64,000 nucleotides of DNA from Hymenobacter terrenus. GTDB lineage: Bacteria > Bacteroidota > Bacteroidia > Cytophagales > Hymenobacteraceae. The stretch is from positions 57,064 through 121,063 of the forward strand of contig NZ_LATM01000017.1 of the NCBI RefSeq assembly GCF_000972495.1, written 5' to 3'. Below the pieces are notes generated by a model. It was not told the origin of the DNA. It did no database searches and worked only from the letters and a program-made list of their open reading frames with translations. Shown here in pieces: positions 25,919-35,300 of this stretch; the first letter of the stretch is position 1, and each line of letters begins with the position of its first letter. A program made the translations under genes and the position numbers.

Positions 25919-28900
25919 TTATAGCGTCAGCCGCAGGCTGGCACCATATGAGCGGGTGGTGGGAAAGGAGAAATACTCGAACCCCTGATTATTGCCCGTA
26001 CCAAAGGAACTAACCTCGGGGTCTAGGTGGGGCTGCGACTTAGGCGTCCATAGTCCCAGGTTACGACCAATGAGCGAGAACTGGATACCCGTGAGGCGGA
26101 GCCGGCTCACCAAGCTCGCAGGCAGGGTGTAGCTCAGGCTGGCTTCGCGCAGCTTCACGTAAGAGGCGTCGAACAGTAGGTTCTCGCCGATGGTTTCTAC
26201 CTGCTGCCAGTACAGGGCCCCATTATCCCACAAATCTTCACCATTCGGTTTTTTGGTACCACCATTGGCAATTTGAGTGTTAGGCGCATACGAACCGTCT
26301 GAGTTCTGCACCACTGAGTTCGGTATGACGAAGGGTTGACGGTCGTTGGCGGCAGTTTCCTTCAGGGTGCCCGCAAAGTAGCCAGCAGCAATGGTTTGCG
26401 AATAAAATTTACCACCCTGTTTAGCGTCAAACAGTACGTTCAGAGCCAAGCCTTTAAAAGAAAAGGTGGTGGAAAGACCAGCCAAGTAGTCGGGCTGAAT
26501 GCTGCCCAGCGCCTGACGCTTGGGGTCCACTCTCGGAAAGCCCGTAGCCGGATTCACCACTATGCGCCCTTCGGGGTCACGCAACATCTTGGTGCCGAAG
26601 AAGGTGCCGTAGGGTTGGCCCACTTGAGCATCAAGTGTCACACTGCCCAAACCTCCAGTAATGATGTTGGAAGTCGTGCTCGTCACGGACGTTACCTCAT
26701 TGCGGTTACGGGTGTAGTTTAAGCTCAGGTCCCAGATAAAACCGCTTTTGGTGCGCACGGGAATAGCGCTCAAGGCCAGTTCCACGCCCTGGTTCTTCAT
26801 TGCCCCGGTGTTGACAGTCTGAGAGGTATAGCCTATCGTGCTCGACAGCGGCACGTTGACAATGATGTCTTTGCTCTCCGATTGATAGTAAGTAACATCG
26901 AAACCTATGCGGTTCTCAAAAAAGTGCAGCTCCGTACCTACTTCATAAGCCCGGGTTTTCTCCGAGCGTAGGCCATTGTTGCCCAAAATATTGCCTACGT
27001 TGAACGCTGGCACTCCAGCTAGCGGAAACTGATACTGCGCCTTAAAGCCATCGTCAATACCGGCCCGCGAAAACACGTTAGTCAGAGCATAGGCTACAGC
27101 AGGCTTACCCACCTGCGCCGCGTTGGCGCGTAGCTTGCCGAAATTCAGAACGCTGCTCTGTAAGTTGAAGGCATCCGTGAACACGAAGCCCACGTTGGCG
27201 CTGGGGTAAAAGAAAGAGCGCTGGCCAACGGGCAGCGTCGAGGTCCAGTCGTTGCGGCCCGTCATACCCAGAAACAGGTAGTTTTTGTAGGCCAGCTGCA
27301 CGTCAGCGAATGTGCCGAACAGGCGGGTACGGTTTGTCGCCTTCGTATTCAATACGTTGAGCGTATTGCTAATGTCGTAGAAGTCGGGCACTGCTAAGCC
27401 CGTGCCGTCGGCAACGTTGCGCTCAAGCGACTGGTCCTGGTAATCGGTACCCAGAATGCCTTTAACCGCGAAATCGGTTCCCAGTTGCTTGGTAACGTTG
27501 ACCAGAAAATCGGTAGTGGTGTTGCGGCTGTAGATGATATCTTCCATGTAGCGGCCGGCGGCGTTATTAATTGTGCCCGGCACGATTTGCTGACGACGAC
27601 GGTCAGAGTAGAAGTCGAGCCCCTGGCGGAAAGTCAGCGTCAGCCACGAAATAGGGGTGTAGCTAGCCTCAGCCGTGCTCAGGACCCGGTCCACATTATC
27701 GGTGAGACGGTTTCTATCGAGCAGGAAGTAGGGGTTATTACGGAAATTACCCAAATGATATCCAGTCAGGTTGTAGCGTGGGTCGTTATAGTCTTTAGCA
27801 TCGGTAAGCTGATTGTTACGAGGAATATTGACGATACTCTGAATAATCCCAGCTGTCGACTGCCCCTGAATACCCCGGTCACCGCCCGATTTGATGTAGT
27901 TTACCGTACCATTTACCGTTACCTTATCAAACAAGCGGGTACCACCATTCAGGCTCACGGTTGTCCGGGTGTAGTCTGTATTGGGGATGAAGGATTTGGT
28001 GCGGGCGTCAGCCACCGAAACGTAGTAGTTCGATACGTTGTTAGACCCCGCCATTGACACGGCATTATTATACGTTACTCCGGTCTCAAAAAAGTCGCGC
28101 ACATTGTTGGGGTGCGCAGTCAAGGCCACTGAGTCGGCAGGGTTGCCTTCGGCTAGCCGCAACCGGGCAGTGCGCCAGTCGGCCACATTTTGCCCATTGA
28201 TGCGCGGACCCCAGCTTTGATTGAAGAATGGTGCGTACAGCTGCTGGCCAACTCGCGGCCCCAGGGTCGCCGTGAAGCCAGCTCCAAACGTATTTTGAAA
28301 ATCGGGAAGGCGGTTCACACGCTCGAACATCACGGCGCTGCTCACCGAGATTTGTGGCTTGCCTTGCAGGCTCTGCCCCTTCTTGGTAGTGATGATGATG
28401 GCTCCTGATGCGGCGCGCGCGCCATATAGTGCCGCCGCGGCCGGGCCTTTCAGTACGGTTAACGATTCCACAATGTTCGGATCGATGTCGCCGGCCCGGT
28501 TGGTAATGTCTACGCCGTTGTTGAGGTCGCCACCGGTAGTAGAGTAGGTATTCAGGGCAGCGTTGCTGATAACGTTGCCGTCCACCACGTAAATCGGTTG
28601 GTTGTCACCAGTAAACGACTGTGCCCCGCGGATAACCACCCGCGTGGCACCACCAGCCGCTCCTGTGGCACCCATGATTTGCACCCCGGCTAGACGGCCC
28701 TGTAACGACCGAATCAAGTTCGGCTCACTGGCCCGCGAAAAATCACGGTTTTCTACCGTTTCTACCGAGTAGCCCAGCGACTTACGCTGGCGCTCAATGC
28801 CGAGAGCCGTTACTACGACCTGACTGAGTTGCTTGCTGTCAGGCGACATGCTCATGTCGAGCCGCGAAGCACTACCGACGGCTCGCTCCAAGGTTACGTA

Positions 28901-29146
28901 GCCGATGGAGCTGAAGACCAGTGTGCCCTCTGTCTCGGGAATATCAAGTGCATACTCCCCTTCCGAGTTGGTCGAAATGCCATTGCTGGTACCTTTGAGC
29001 AGTACCGTCACGCCAGGGATAGCTAAGCCCGTTTGCCGGTCTGTAACGCGACCAGTAACGCTGCGGCTTTGAGCTTGAGCGGATACTCGCGCCAGCAACC
29101 CTAAAGACAGAAGCAGAAAAAGAATGTGAGGTAGGATTTTTTTCAT
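25919..29146 (-). CDS. SusC/RagA family TonB-linked outer-membrane transporter
   Basis: 1075 residues. The signal peptide (MKKILPHILFLLLSLGLLAR, then VSAQAQ) precedes a CarboxypepD_reg-like domain (VTGRVTDRQTGLAIPGVTVL). The TonB-dependent plug (QSFTGDNQPIYVVDGNVIS; LTVLKGPAAAALYGARAASG) and a 22-strand barrel follow, ending in an aromatic C-terminal strand (YGASLRLTL). It imports ligand held by the SusD lipoprotein, powered by TonB-ExbBD. It is the first gene of the susCD operon, with a good Bacteroidota promoter 62 bp upstream. No ECF sigma/anti-sigma pair is adjacent, so that regulation mode is not evident. Confidence 0.95.
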   Translation of the reverse strand: MKKILPHILFLLLSLGLLARVSAQAQSRSVTGRVTDRQTGLAIPGVTVLLKGTSNGISTNSEGEYALDIPETEGTLVFSSIGYVTLERAVGSASRLDMSMSPDSKQLSQVVVTALGIERQRKSLGYSVETVENRDFSRASEPNLIRSLQGRLAGVQIMGATGAAGGATRVVIRGAQSFTGDNQPIYVVDGNVISNAALNTYSTTGGDLNNGVDITNRAGDIDPNIVESLTVLKGPAAAALYGARAASGAIIITTKKGQSLQGKPQISVSSAVMFERVNRLPDFQNTFGAGFTATLGPRVGQQLYAPFFNQSWGPRINGQNVADWRTARLRLAEGNPADSVALTAHPNNVRDFFETGVTYNNAVSMAGSNNVSNYYVSVADARTKSFIPNTDYTRTTVSLNGGTRLFDKVTVNGTVNYIKSGGDRGIQGQSTAGIIQSIVNIPRNNQLTDAKDYNDPRYNLTGYHLGNFRNNPYFLLDRNRLTDNVDRVLSTAEASYTPISWLTLTFRQGLDFYSDRRRQQIVPGTINNAAGRYMEDIIYSRNTTTDFLVNVTKQLGTDFAVKGILGTDYQDQSLERNVADGTGLAVPDFYDISNTLNVLNTKATNRTRLFGTFADVQLAYKNYLFLGMTGRNDWTSTLPVGQRSFFYPSANVGFVFTDAFNLQSSVLNFGKLRANAAQVGKPAVAYALTNVFSRAGIDDGFKAQYQFPLAGVPAFNVGNILGNNGLRSEKTRAYEVGTELHFFENRIGFDVTYYQSESKDIIVNVPLSSTIGYTSQTVNTGAMKNQGVELALSAIPVRTKSGFIWDLSLNYTRNRNEVTSVTSTTSNIITGGLGSVTLDAQVGQPYGTFFGTKMLRDPEGRIVVNPATGFPRVDPKRQALGSIQPDYLAGLSTTFSFKGLALNVLFDAKQGGKFYSQTIAAGYFAGTLKETAANDRQPFVIPNSVVQNSDGSYAPNTQIANGGTKKPNGEDLWDNGALYWQQVETIGENLLFDASYVKLREASLSYTLPASLVSRLRLTGIQFSLIGRNLGLWTPKSQPHLDPEVSSFGTGNNQGFEYFSFPTTRSYGASLRLTL

Positions 29147-29208
29147 GCAGTAAAGCGAAAAGTGTACATCAATAAGGTGAGAAACAAAAGTTAATGGCTA
29201 ATAATCTA

Positions 29209-29239
29209 CAAAATTAGGTTGCATTAAGCGGTATAACAA
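29209..29239 (-). promoter_or_regulatory. Bacteroidota-type promoter of the susCD operon
   Basis: On the minus strand TTG (29237-29239), 20 bp spacer, then TAATTTTG (29209-29216). This matches the -33 TTG / -7 TAnnTTTG pattern with the normal spacing. A transcript starting about 29202 would leave a leader of about 55 nt before the susC ATG at 29146. Confidence 0.6.
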
Positions 29240-30278
29240 CAACGGATTCTTTATTTGCACGTGAAGAATTAATTTAGAATTGACCAGGGACTAGCAGCGA
29301 TTTTAAGCCCGGTTTGTCAGTCATCAAACTCCACCTGCTCGCACGGCAAAACCCGGACTATCTTCACTCGTTACTGTTGCTCGATATCTCGACACACCTT
29401 CCTAGTTTGCGCTATTGCCACAAGTGCATGCAGCAAACACCCGGACCGATGGCATGAACTTGCTCCTGCCCTTGAATGGCAGCGAATATGCCTGTCAGGG
29501 CGTGATATCGAGTATCAACCTACAGACGCTGATAGGTAAATTCAGAACGGCTTGCTGGGCGAGGCGGCTGAATAGGAGCTCAATCATTAGGCACCTGCTG
29601 TTAGACGGATGTTCTTATTCACCAGCCACGGAAAATCCTCTTTTAACTACTGACGCTCAAACCTCTGTGTCTAATCCAAAATAGATGAAGCATAGAATAC
29701 CGACTTCAAAAGCATTTCCCTACGGTGACGTCACCTTTTCCTAATCTTTACATTTCTTTCCAATATCTCATACAAGATCAACATAGCCAATAAGTTCATA
29801 ATTACAATGTCGCGTTTTTTTTAAGATTACCTGTTAAAATTAAAGCATTAATCCAAACTACAGCATAGTGTTGAACTCAACTAAATACAACTAAATTATT
29901 TGTATTTTAGTTACATTTTTCATTGATAAATTAACTTGTCAGCTATTCTAGCAAGATATTCCCAACGAGCCAAGCCATTTTTCACGTCGTCGCTCCCCCT
30001 CTATTATTCAACTCGATTATGGCATTCAATCTGATTATTAAAATCATATTAATAATAAAAATTAAATAATTACTGTTTAACCGTCGTACAAGCCACTCTA
30101 TTACTCTGGGCCTCCTATAAAGGGCGGCGTAAGGGCTATTCCCTTACAAAATTTATCAGCCAGTTAAACATTGTCTTTCATCTAGTTAGTTTGAGAAGGG
30201 AGGTATCGAGATACCTCGTCTCCCGATAAATCTTCGTTTCTGATAGTTGACCACAGGTCAGATAATGTGACAACCTTT
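29240..30278. other. AT-rich gene-free interval
   Basis: More than 1 kb without a supportable gene. From about 29690 to 30070 the DNA is strongly AT-rich (long runs such as TTTTTTTT near 29816 and AATAATAAAAATTAAATAAT near 30050), unlike the surrounding GC-rich core. Two small hairpins occur near the right end: GTAAGGG...CCCTTAC (about 30129-30147) and AGGTATCGAGATACCT (30201-30216). The latter may help end the DUF779 transcript. An 89-codon frame at 29415 has no recognisable product. Confidence 0.5.
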
Positions 30279-30683
30279 CTAGGCCTTCTCCGCCTGTAGG
30301 AGCAGATAATCATCGCCTTCCTGCACGGGCTCCAGATGCTGGGATTCTTCCTCTGTAAACAGACGTGAGCGAATTAGGAAACGTACACCGAGGGGAATTT
30401 CCAGCGAAAAGCTGGCGCCCCGGCCTTTCACTACATCCACTGTAAGCTGCGTGTGTTTCCAGTATTCAAATTGACTTCTACTTATGAAAAAGTCGCAGCC
30501 ATGAATTTGGCCCAGCCAGACGTCGCTGCCACCTACCCGGAACTCGCCCTTGGCGAAGCACATGGGCGAGGAGCCATCGCAGCATCCGCCGCTTTGGTGA
30601 AACATGAGTGGGCCGTGCTCATCGCGCAAAAGGTCAATGGTGGCTTCGGCAGCTTGGGTAACTAGAACGCGGGGTGTGGCCAT
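30279..30683 (-). CDS. DUF779 domain-containing protein
   Basis: 134 residues, full length for DUF779. Signature segments are LVTQAAEATIDLLRDEHGPL, MFHQSGGCCDGSSPMC and the central YWKHTQLTVDVVKGRGASFS. The vicinal Cys pair in GGCCDGSSPMC is conserved in the family and may bind metal. DUF779 genes are almost always linked to acetaldehyde-type aldehyde dehydrogenases (ExaC/AcoD group), as here with the ALDH about 600 bp upstream on the same strand. Its biochemical role is unknown. Confidence 0.9.
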   Translation of the reverse strand: MATPRVLVTQAAEATIDLLRDEHGPLMFHQSGGCCDGSSPMCFAKGEFRVGGSDVWLGQIHGCDFFISRSQFEYWKHTQLTVDVVKGRGASFSLEIPLGVRFLIRSRLFTEEESQHLEPVQEGDDYLLLQAEKA

Positions 30684-30793
30684 GAGTCTCTACTTGTTTT
30701 GAGGCAACATGCGATAACAGTACCTCATTTTACCAATGCCTCAATGAAACAATTTTGTATTCAACTTATTCCATTTTTTCAATCAGACCTTGA

Positions 30794-31186
30794 TCAGGAA
30801 ATTAGCCCCTGCTCACACTCCGAGTTAAGGACGAAACCGGCAAGTTCAGGAGGGGTTGGCCATTCCGTACAAGGAATAACCTCCTCCTCAAAATAAACCT
30901 GGACAGCCATCAGAATCGCGGCAGTGGTTTGTGACACTTCCAGCAGGTGCCAACCGGCAATATCTAATTCAGCTTTGGCGCGGGCTAACTCGTCGAGCAG
31001 ACGAATGCTATTGTAGTAGTAACTCTCTTCGTTTGCTTTGGCAACGTTTGCAGCACAGAGCGCCATTCCAAAAGCCGCGGCGCTTTTTCGATTTTTGCTT
31101 TCGTTTCGAACCAACCCGACTACCTGAAGTGAGGTGTCGCAACGGCCAGCAAGTCCAAATTTTTCTCGATTTTCAGGAAGTATCAT
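30794..31186 (-). CDS. Hypothetical protein between the aldehyde dehydrogenase and DUF779 genes
   Basis: 130-codon frame in the same direction as its neighbours. The C-terminal two thirds look protein-like and helical (YYYNSIRLLDELARAKAELD; LLEVSQTTAAILMAVQVYFE), with few rare residues. I do not recognise the family. The overlapping plus-strand frame (30931-31782) runs deep into the certain ALDH gene, so it is a shadow. If real, this is the middle gene of an ALDH-hyp-DUF779 operon. Confidence 0.5.
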   Translation of the reverse strand: MILPENREKFGLAGRCDTSLQVVGLVRNESKNRKSAAAFGMALCAANVAKANEESYYYNSIRLLDELARAKAELDIAGWHLLEVSQTTAAILMAVQVYFEEEVIPCTEWPTPPELAGFVLNSECEQGLIS

Positions 31187-31241
31187 GCGTTTTACTTACC
31201 AACGCCTTCATGACGCGGAACGCCGAAGCGCGGCCGCCCGA

Positions 31242-31277
31242 GTGCAGTACTCTGCGTTTGTCCGCAAAGTACTGCAC
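31242..31277. terminator. Stem-loop after the aldehyde dehydrogenase gene
   Basis: GTGCAGTACT-C-TGCG, six-base loop, CGCA-A-AGTACTGCAC: a 14-bp stem with one mismatch, just past the ALDH stop at 31291. No T-tract follows, so it may be a processing or 3'-stabilising hairpin rather than a full terminator. Confidence 0.45.
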
Positions 31278-31290
31278 CGGTCCAGATAGC

Positions 31291-32820
31291 CTAGAAGAAG
31301 CCCAGTTTCTGCTGGCTGTAGCTAATGAGCATGTTCTTGGTCTGGCGGTAGTGCGAGAGCATCATCTTGTGGTTCTCGCGGCCAAAACCAGAAGCTTTGT
31401 AGCCGCCGAAGGGCGCACCGGCGGGATAATCGTGATAACAGTTCACCCAGACGCGGCCGGCCTGGATGGCGCGAGGCACTTCGTACAACTCGTGGGCATC
31501 ACGGGTCCAGACGCCGGCACCGAGACCGTAGAGCGTGTCGTTGGCAATTTCGATGGCTTCCTCCACGGTTTTGAAAGTGGTGACCGATACTACCGGGCCA
31601 AAAATTTCCTCCTGAAAGATGCGCATCTTATTGTGGCCCCGGAACATGGTGGGCTGGATGTAGTAGCCCTCGGCCAGTGCGCCGTCTTCCTGATGATAAG
31701 CGTCGCCGCCGACCAGCACTTCGGCCCCTTCGGTCTTACCGATTTCGAGGTAGCTCAGGATTTTCTCGAACTGGTCGTTTGAGGCCTGGGCACCCATCAT
31801 GGTTTCCATATCGAGCGGATTGCCGAGTTTGATGGCCTTTACGCGCGCAATGACGCGGGCAATAAACTCGTCGTAAATATCTTGCTGAATGAGCATCCGC
31901 GAGGGACAGGTACAGATTTCGCCTTGATTCAAGGCAAACATCACGGCACCTTCGATGGCTTTGTCGAGAAAGTCGTCATCGGCATCCATCACCGACTTGA
32001 AGAAGATATTCGGCGACTTACCACCCAACTCCATAGTCACCGGAATCAGGTTTTCGGAGGCGTATTGCATGATGAGCCGGCCGGTGGTGGTTTCGCCGGT
32101 GAAACTCACTTTCTGCACGCGGGAGGAGGAGGCCAGTGGCTTACCAGCTTCCAAACCAAAGCCGTTCACGACGTTGATTACGCCGGCGGGCACCAAGTCC
32201 TGTATCAGTTCCATGAGTACCATGATGCTGGCGGGAGTTTGTTCGGCGGGCTTCATCACCACGGTGCAGCCAGCTGCAATGGCGGGGGCCAGCTTCCAGG
32301 TGGCCATCAGGAGGGGGAAGTTCCAGGGGATAATCTGGCCGATGACACCCAGGGGCTCCGAGATATTTAGTGATACTGTGGTGGCATTCAGCTCGGTGGC
32401 GCTGCCCTCCTCAGCCCGAATTACGCTGGCAAAGTACCGAAAATGGTCGATGACCAGCGGCATGTCGGCGTAGGTGGTTTCGCGGATGGCCTTGCCGTTC
32501 TCGACGCATTCCACGGCGGCGAGATGAGCGAGGTTTTCCTCAATGCGGTTGGCAATTTTGTTGAGGATATTGCTGCGCTCCGTGGCCGAGGTTTTGCTCC
32601 AGGTTTTGAAGGCTTCATGGGCAGCATCGAGCGCCAGGTCAATGTCTTCCCTGGTGCTACGGGCTACTTTACAGAAGGCCTTGCCATCGATGGGCGACGG
32701 ATTGTCGAAGTATTGGCCTTTCACGGGCGCTACCCATTTGCCGCCGATGAAATTGTCGTAATGGTTTTTGAACTGCGGGCGGGCCACTACGGTAGTGGTT
32801 TCTTCTAAGATTTCAGCCAT
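31291..32820 (-). CDS. Aldehyde dehydrogenase (ExaC/AcoD-like, acetaldehyde-type)
   Basis: 509-residue NAD(P)-dependent ALDH. Motifs are the cofactor FTGETTTGRLIMQYA, the general base Glu of MELGGKSPNIFF (about 270), catalytic Cys303 in NQGEICTCPSRM, and the late PFGGYKASGFGRE. Sequence style and linkage to DUF779 put it with ExaC/AcoD acetaldehyde dehydrogenases, which oxidise acetaldehyde or other short aldehydes to acids. The AraC-type regulator is divergent, with an operator-like repeat pair between them, so aldehyde- or alcohol-responsive control is likely. Confidence 0.95.
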   Translation of the reverse strand: MAEILEETTTVVARPQFKNHYDNFIGGKWVAPVKGQYFDNPSPIDGKAFCKVARSTREDIDLALDAAHEAFKTWSKTSATERSNILNKIANRIEENLAHLAAVECVENGKAIRETTYADMPLVIDHFRYFASVIRAEEGSATELNATTVSLNISEPLGVIGQIIPWNFPLLMATWKLAPAIAAGCTVVMKPAEQTPASIMVLMELIQDLVPAGVINVVNGFGLEAGKPLASSSRVQKVSFTGETTTGRLIMQYASENLIPVTMELGGKSPNIFFKSVMDADDDFLDKAIEGAVMFALNQGEICTCPSRMLIQQDIYDEFIARVIARVKAIKLGNPLDMETMMGAQASNDQFEKILSYLEIGKTEGAEVLVGGDAYHQEDGALAEGYYIQPTMFRGHNKMRIFQEEIFGPVVSVTTFKTVEEAIEIANDTLYGLGAGVWTRDAHELYEVPRAIQAGRVWVNCYHDYPAGAPFGGYKASGFGRENHKMMLSHYRQTKNMLISYSQQKLGFF

Positions 32821-32901
32821 GGCTTTTTGAGGATGGGAATTAGGTGAAATAGAGAGACTGTAAAGGTCTCTTCTGTAACCGGCCGGCCGGGTGTGGTATT
32901 A

Positions 32902-32928
32902 TCGCAAAGAGTGCGAGAATTGTCGCAA
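32902..32928. promoter_or_regulatory. Candidate AraC-type operator (21-bp phased TCGCAA repeats)
   Basis: TCGCAA at 32902-32907 and again at 32923-32928 are direct repeats with a 21-bp period, two helical turns, as AraC-family half-sites often are. An inverted TCGCAC (GTGCGA, 32911-32916) lies between. The site is in the divergent gap between the ALDH gene and its AraC regulator. Confidence 0.5.
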
Positions 32929-32996
32929 CTTGCTAAACAGTCCTGCCCACCGCCCCTGTTATGAGTGGGTACTTCCTCACCCAGCCAGTTCTCACC

Positions 32997-33929
32997 ATGT
33001 CCTCGCGCGTCCATTTGCCTGCTGCCGTAGCTCCGCTCGCCGTCGAGCGCCTGCACTCCCTGGTCGAAAACCGAACGGTGTACGCCCTGGATGCCTTTGA
33101 ATTGAACGTGTTCGAAACCCACCACGCCGCCCACCGCGTGCCCCTGCGCCTTGATGGCTTGGCCCTGACCACCATGCTGCGCGGCAAAAAAGTGATGCAT
33201 CTGCCCGGCCGCGCAGCCTTTGACTACCTTCCCGGCGAGTCGGTGGTCGTGGATAAGGACGAGCTGATGGAAATCGACTTTCCGGAGGCCTGCCTCTGCC
33301 AGCCCACGCAGTGCCTGGCCGTAGCAATAGCGCCCGATACCATCCGCCACACCGTGGATTTGCTAAATGAGCGGTACCCCAAGGCCGAAGCACACCAACC
33401 CTGGGCCATCAGGGCGCCGGACTATGCCCACCTCACCAACACCCCGGAGCTGACCGATACGCTGGGCCGCCTAATGGCTGTGTCGCGCACTTCCGATATC
33501 AATAAGGACGTGCTAGCCAGCTTCACTCTGCAAGAATTACTGGTGCGCCTGATGCAGACCCAGGCCCGCCAGCTCATTTTCCACGATTACGCCCGCTACC
33601 TGACCACCCACCGCTTCGCCGCCGTGGTCGATTACATCAAGCAGCACTTGGCGGAAAACCTTTCCATTGACAAGCTGAGCGCGCTGGCTTGCATGAGCAA
33701 GGCCACATTCTTCCGCGTTTTCAAGCGCGAGTTTGGGATTACACCAGTCGAGTTCATTATCCGCGAGCGGCTGGGCGAGGCGAAGCGCTTGTTGCGTCAG
33801 CCCTTAGCAAGCGTGGCGGAAGTGTGCTTGCGAGCGGGCTTCAATAACTTATCGTATTTCCAGGCGCTGTTTAAGAGGTATGAGGGCATCACGCCAGGGA
33901 CGTATAAGAGGCTCCATCTCACCCCCTGA
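32997..33929 (+). CDS. AraC family transcriptional regulator
   Basis: About 310 residues from ATG 32997 (an earlier in-frame ATG at 32961 would add 12). The N-terminal half is an AraC_N-type ligand domain (LDGLALTTMLRGKKVMHLPG; PGESVVVDKDELMEIDFPEA). The C-terminal double HTH includes LSIDKLSALACMSKATFFRV and the signature SVAEVCLRAGFNNLSYFQAL, then FKRYEGITPGTYKR. It is divergent from the ALDH gene and probably an activator of the ALDH/DUF779 group; the 21-bp repeat in the gap is the likely binding site. The inducer is unknown, an aldehyde being the natural guess. Confidence 0.92.
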   Translation: MSSRVHLPAAVAPLAVERLHSLVENRTVYALDAFELNVFETHHAAHRVPLRLDGLALTTMLRGKKVMHLPGRAAFDYLPGESVVVDKDELMEIDFPEACLCQPTQCLAVAIAPDTIRHTVDLLNERYPKAEAHQPWAIRAPDYAHLTNTPELTDTLGRLMAVSRTSDINKDVLASFTLQELLVRLMQTQARQLIFHDYARYLTTHRFAAVVDYIKQHLAENLSIDKLSALACMSKATFFRVFKREFGITPVEFIIRERLGEAKRLLRQPLASVAEVCLRAGFNNLSYFQALFKRYEGITPGTYKRLHLTP

Positions 33930-33955
33930 CCCCTTCTCTTGCGAAGAGGGGCACC
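33926..33955. repeat. Family A palindromic repeat
   Basis: CACCCCCTGACCCCTTCTC, TTGC, GAAGAGGGGCACC directly overlaps the AraC stop codon. It is a close relative of the copy inside pbpC (10291-10348). A degenerate second copy (CCCCTCCCCGCAGGAGAGGG) lies at about 34051-34081. Confidence 0.6.
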
Positions 33956-33993
33956 AGCTCAGCGCAAGCGCAAGCGCAAGCCGTACTTTTTCT

Positions 33994-34033
33994 CACGAAC
34001 AAAAGCCCGCCGAGTAGCGGGCTTTTGTTCGTG
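33994..34033. terminator. Bidirectional terminator
   Basis: A 17-bp perfect stem CACGAACAAAAGCCCGC with loop CGAGTA, between the convergent AraC (+) and bestrophin (-) genes. The CAAAAG / CTTTTG outer stem supplies T-rich tails on both strands. Confidence 0.8.
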
Positions 34034-34093
34034 CACTCCTCAGATCAGAGCCAATTCCCCTCCCCGCAGGAGAGGGGGTTGAAGAGTAAAGTT

Positions 34094-35020
34094 CTAAAAT
34101 ACTACGGTATACGGCGTGTCGGCCAGCGCTCGGATATCCTCGTGTAGGTCCACACCCAGGATTTCGTGCACATTGGCTCGAATGCGGTTGGAAATCTGTG
34201 TCAGAGGCAGGTCGTTGCTGTCCTTGCCAAACGGGTCTTCTATTTCGTCGCCTATCATCTCAACGCCGAGCAGAGCGTAGGCCCCAAACATGGTAATGGG
34301 AACCGTTAGGTATTGGTAGGTATCGAGCAGGTTGAACGGCATGATGAGAATAAATACCGTAATAAATCCCTTGATAAAGTAGCTGTAGGAGAACGGGATG
34401 GGGGTCGCCTTGATGCGCTCGCAGGCACCGGCCACATCAAGTAGAGCTTCGTGGTGCCGCTGAATGGTGATGAGGTGGGTAGGTAAAATAAGCTCCTGGT
34501 GCAGCAGCCGCTCATAAAACTCCTGCAGCTGGGTTGCCAGGCGCGAGGGCACGTGGTCGAGATTTTGCAGCTGCTCGATAAAGCCAACTTCGACTTCCTC
34601 CAGCTTTTCGAACCGCACGCCTTTGCGTAGGTGGCCATCTAGGGCAATGGGGAAGTTGGAGAGAAGCCCAGCCAGATAGGTGCGGTTAGGTTGGTCGTGA
34701 ACGGGCAGGCGAGCATGAAGGAGCCCAGCCAGGTTGCGGCAGTTATTGACGAGTTGCCCCCAGAGGCGACGACCTTCGTAAAACCGGTCGTAGGCAGTGT
34801 TGGTACGGAAGGCCAGCAACAGGCCGAGCAAAATTCCCATAAAGGAGAAAAACTCCTTGTCAACGGCAATATTAAACTTCGTAAAATGGACGGCAACAGC
34901 CGTGATAATGGTGGCATACAGCCCCACCCACAACACGCGTTTTAGCAGCCTGCGGATAATGGGGGATGAGCCCAAATGGCGCAGGGCTTCCCACCAATCA
35001 GTTGATTTATACAGAATCAT
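34094..35020 (-). CDS. Bestrophin family ion channel
   Basis: 308-residue bestrophin-like (formerly UPF0187/RFP-TM) membrane protein, a pentameric channel in studied bacterial homologues. Features are an N-terminal LKRVLWVGLYATIITAVAVH helix, the conserved FRTNTAYDRFYEGRRLWGQL, and the second helical pair around YFIKGFITVFILIMPFNLLD. The distal GDEIEDPFGKDSNDLPL segment has the acidic cluster and D-x-x-D-L-P-L typical of the family. Monocistronic; the start MILYKSTDWWEALRHLG is standard. Ion selectivity (Na+ or Cl-) cannot be read. Confidence 0.92.
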   Translation of the reverse strand: MILYKSTDWWEALRHLGSSPIIRRLLKRVLWVGLYATIITAVAVHFTKFNIAVDKEFFSFMGILLGLLLAFRTNTAYDRFYEGRRLWGQLVNNCRNLAGLLHARLPVHDQPNRTYLAGLLSNFPIALDGHLRKGVRFEKLEEVEVGFIEQLQNLDHVPSRLATQLQEFYERLLHQELILPTHLITIQRHHEALLDVAGACERIKATPIPFSYSYFIKGFITVFILIMPFNLLDTYQYLTVPITMFGAYALLGVEMIGDEIEDPFGKDSNDLPLTQISNRIRANVHEILGVDLHEDIRALADTPYTVVF

Positions 35021-35300
35021 GTGAAGCAGCCAGCGCCAGATTTGGTAGCACGGCAGCCCAAGTTACGCGCTGACGCAGGCGACGGCCACAATTTGTATGT
35101 TAAAATGATGCATATAGCGTGGAAAGGGCTCTATTTTACTCCAACTCCTGACGCTCAACCCGTCGGCCCAGACGGTACCTATCACAGACTTACTACTTCT
35201 TAAGTTCGTGGGGTATCCGGTGGGTGTAACCATCACGGGGGTTCAGCTGTTAGACCAGGCTGCGTCTTACGCGGCTTGTAGCATCGTTCTGTTAGCTTTT

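Noticed and set aside
29415..29684. 89-codon plus-strand frame in the gap upstream of susC
   Set aside because: No recognisable domain, no neighbour in the same direction, composition similar to random translation.
30931..31782. 283-codon plus-strand frame
   Set aside because: More than half of it is antisense to the certain aldehyde dehydrogenase gene.
33961..33980. Short tandem GCGCAA repeats (three units) after the AraC gene
   Set aside because: Only about 18 bp, with no structure or copies that would suggest a function; next to a normal terminator.
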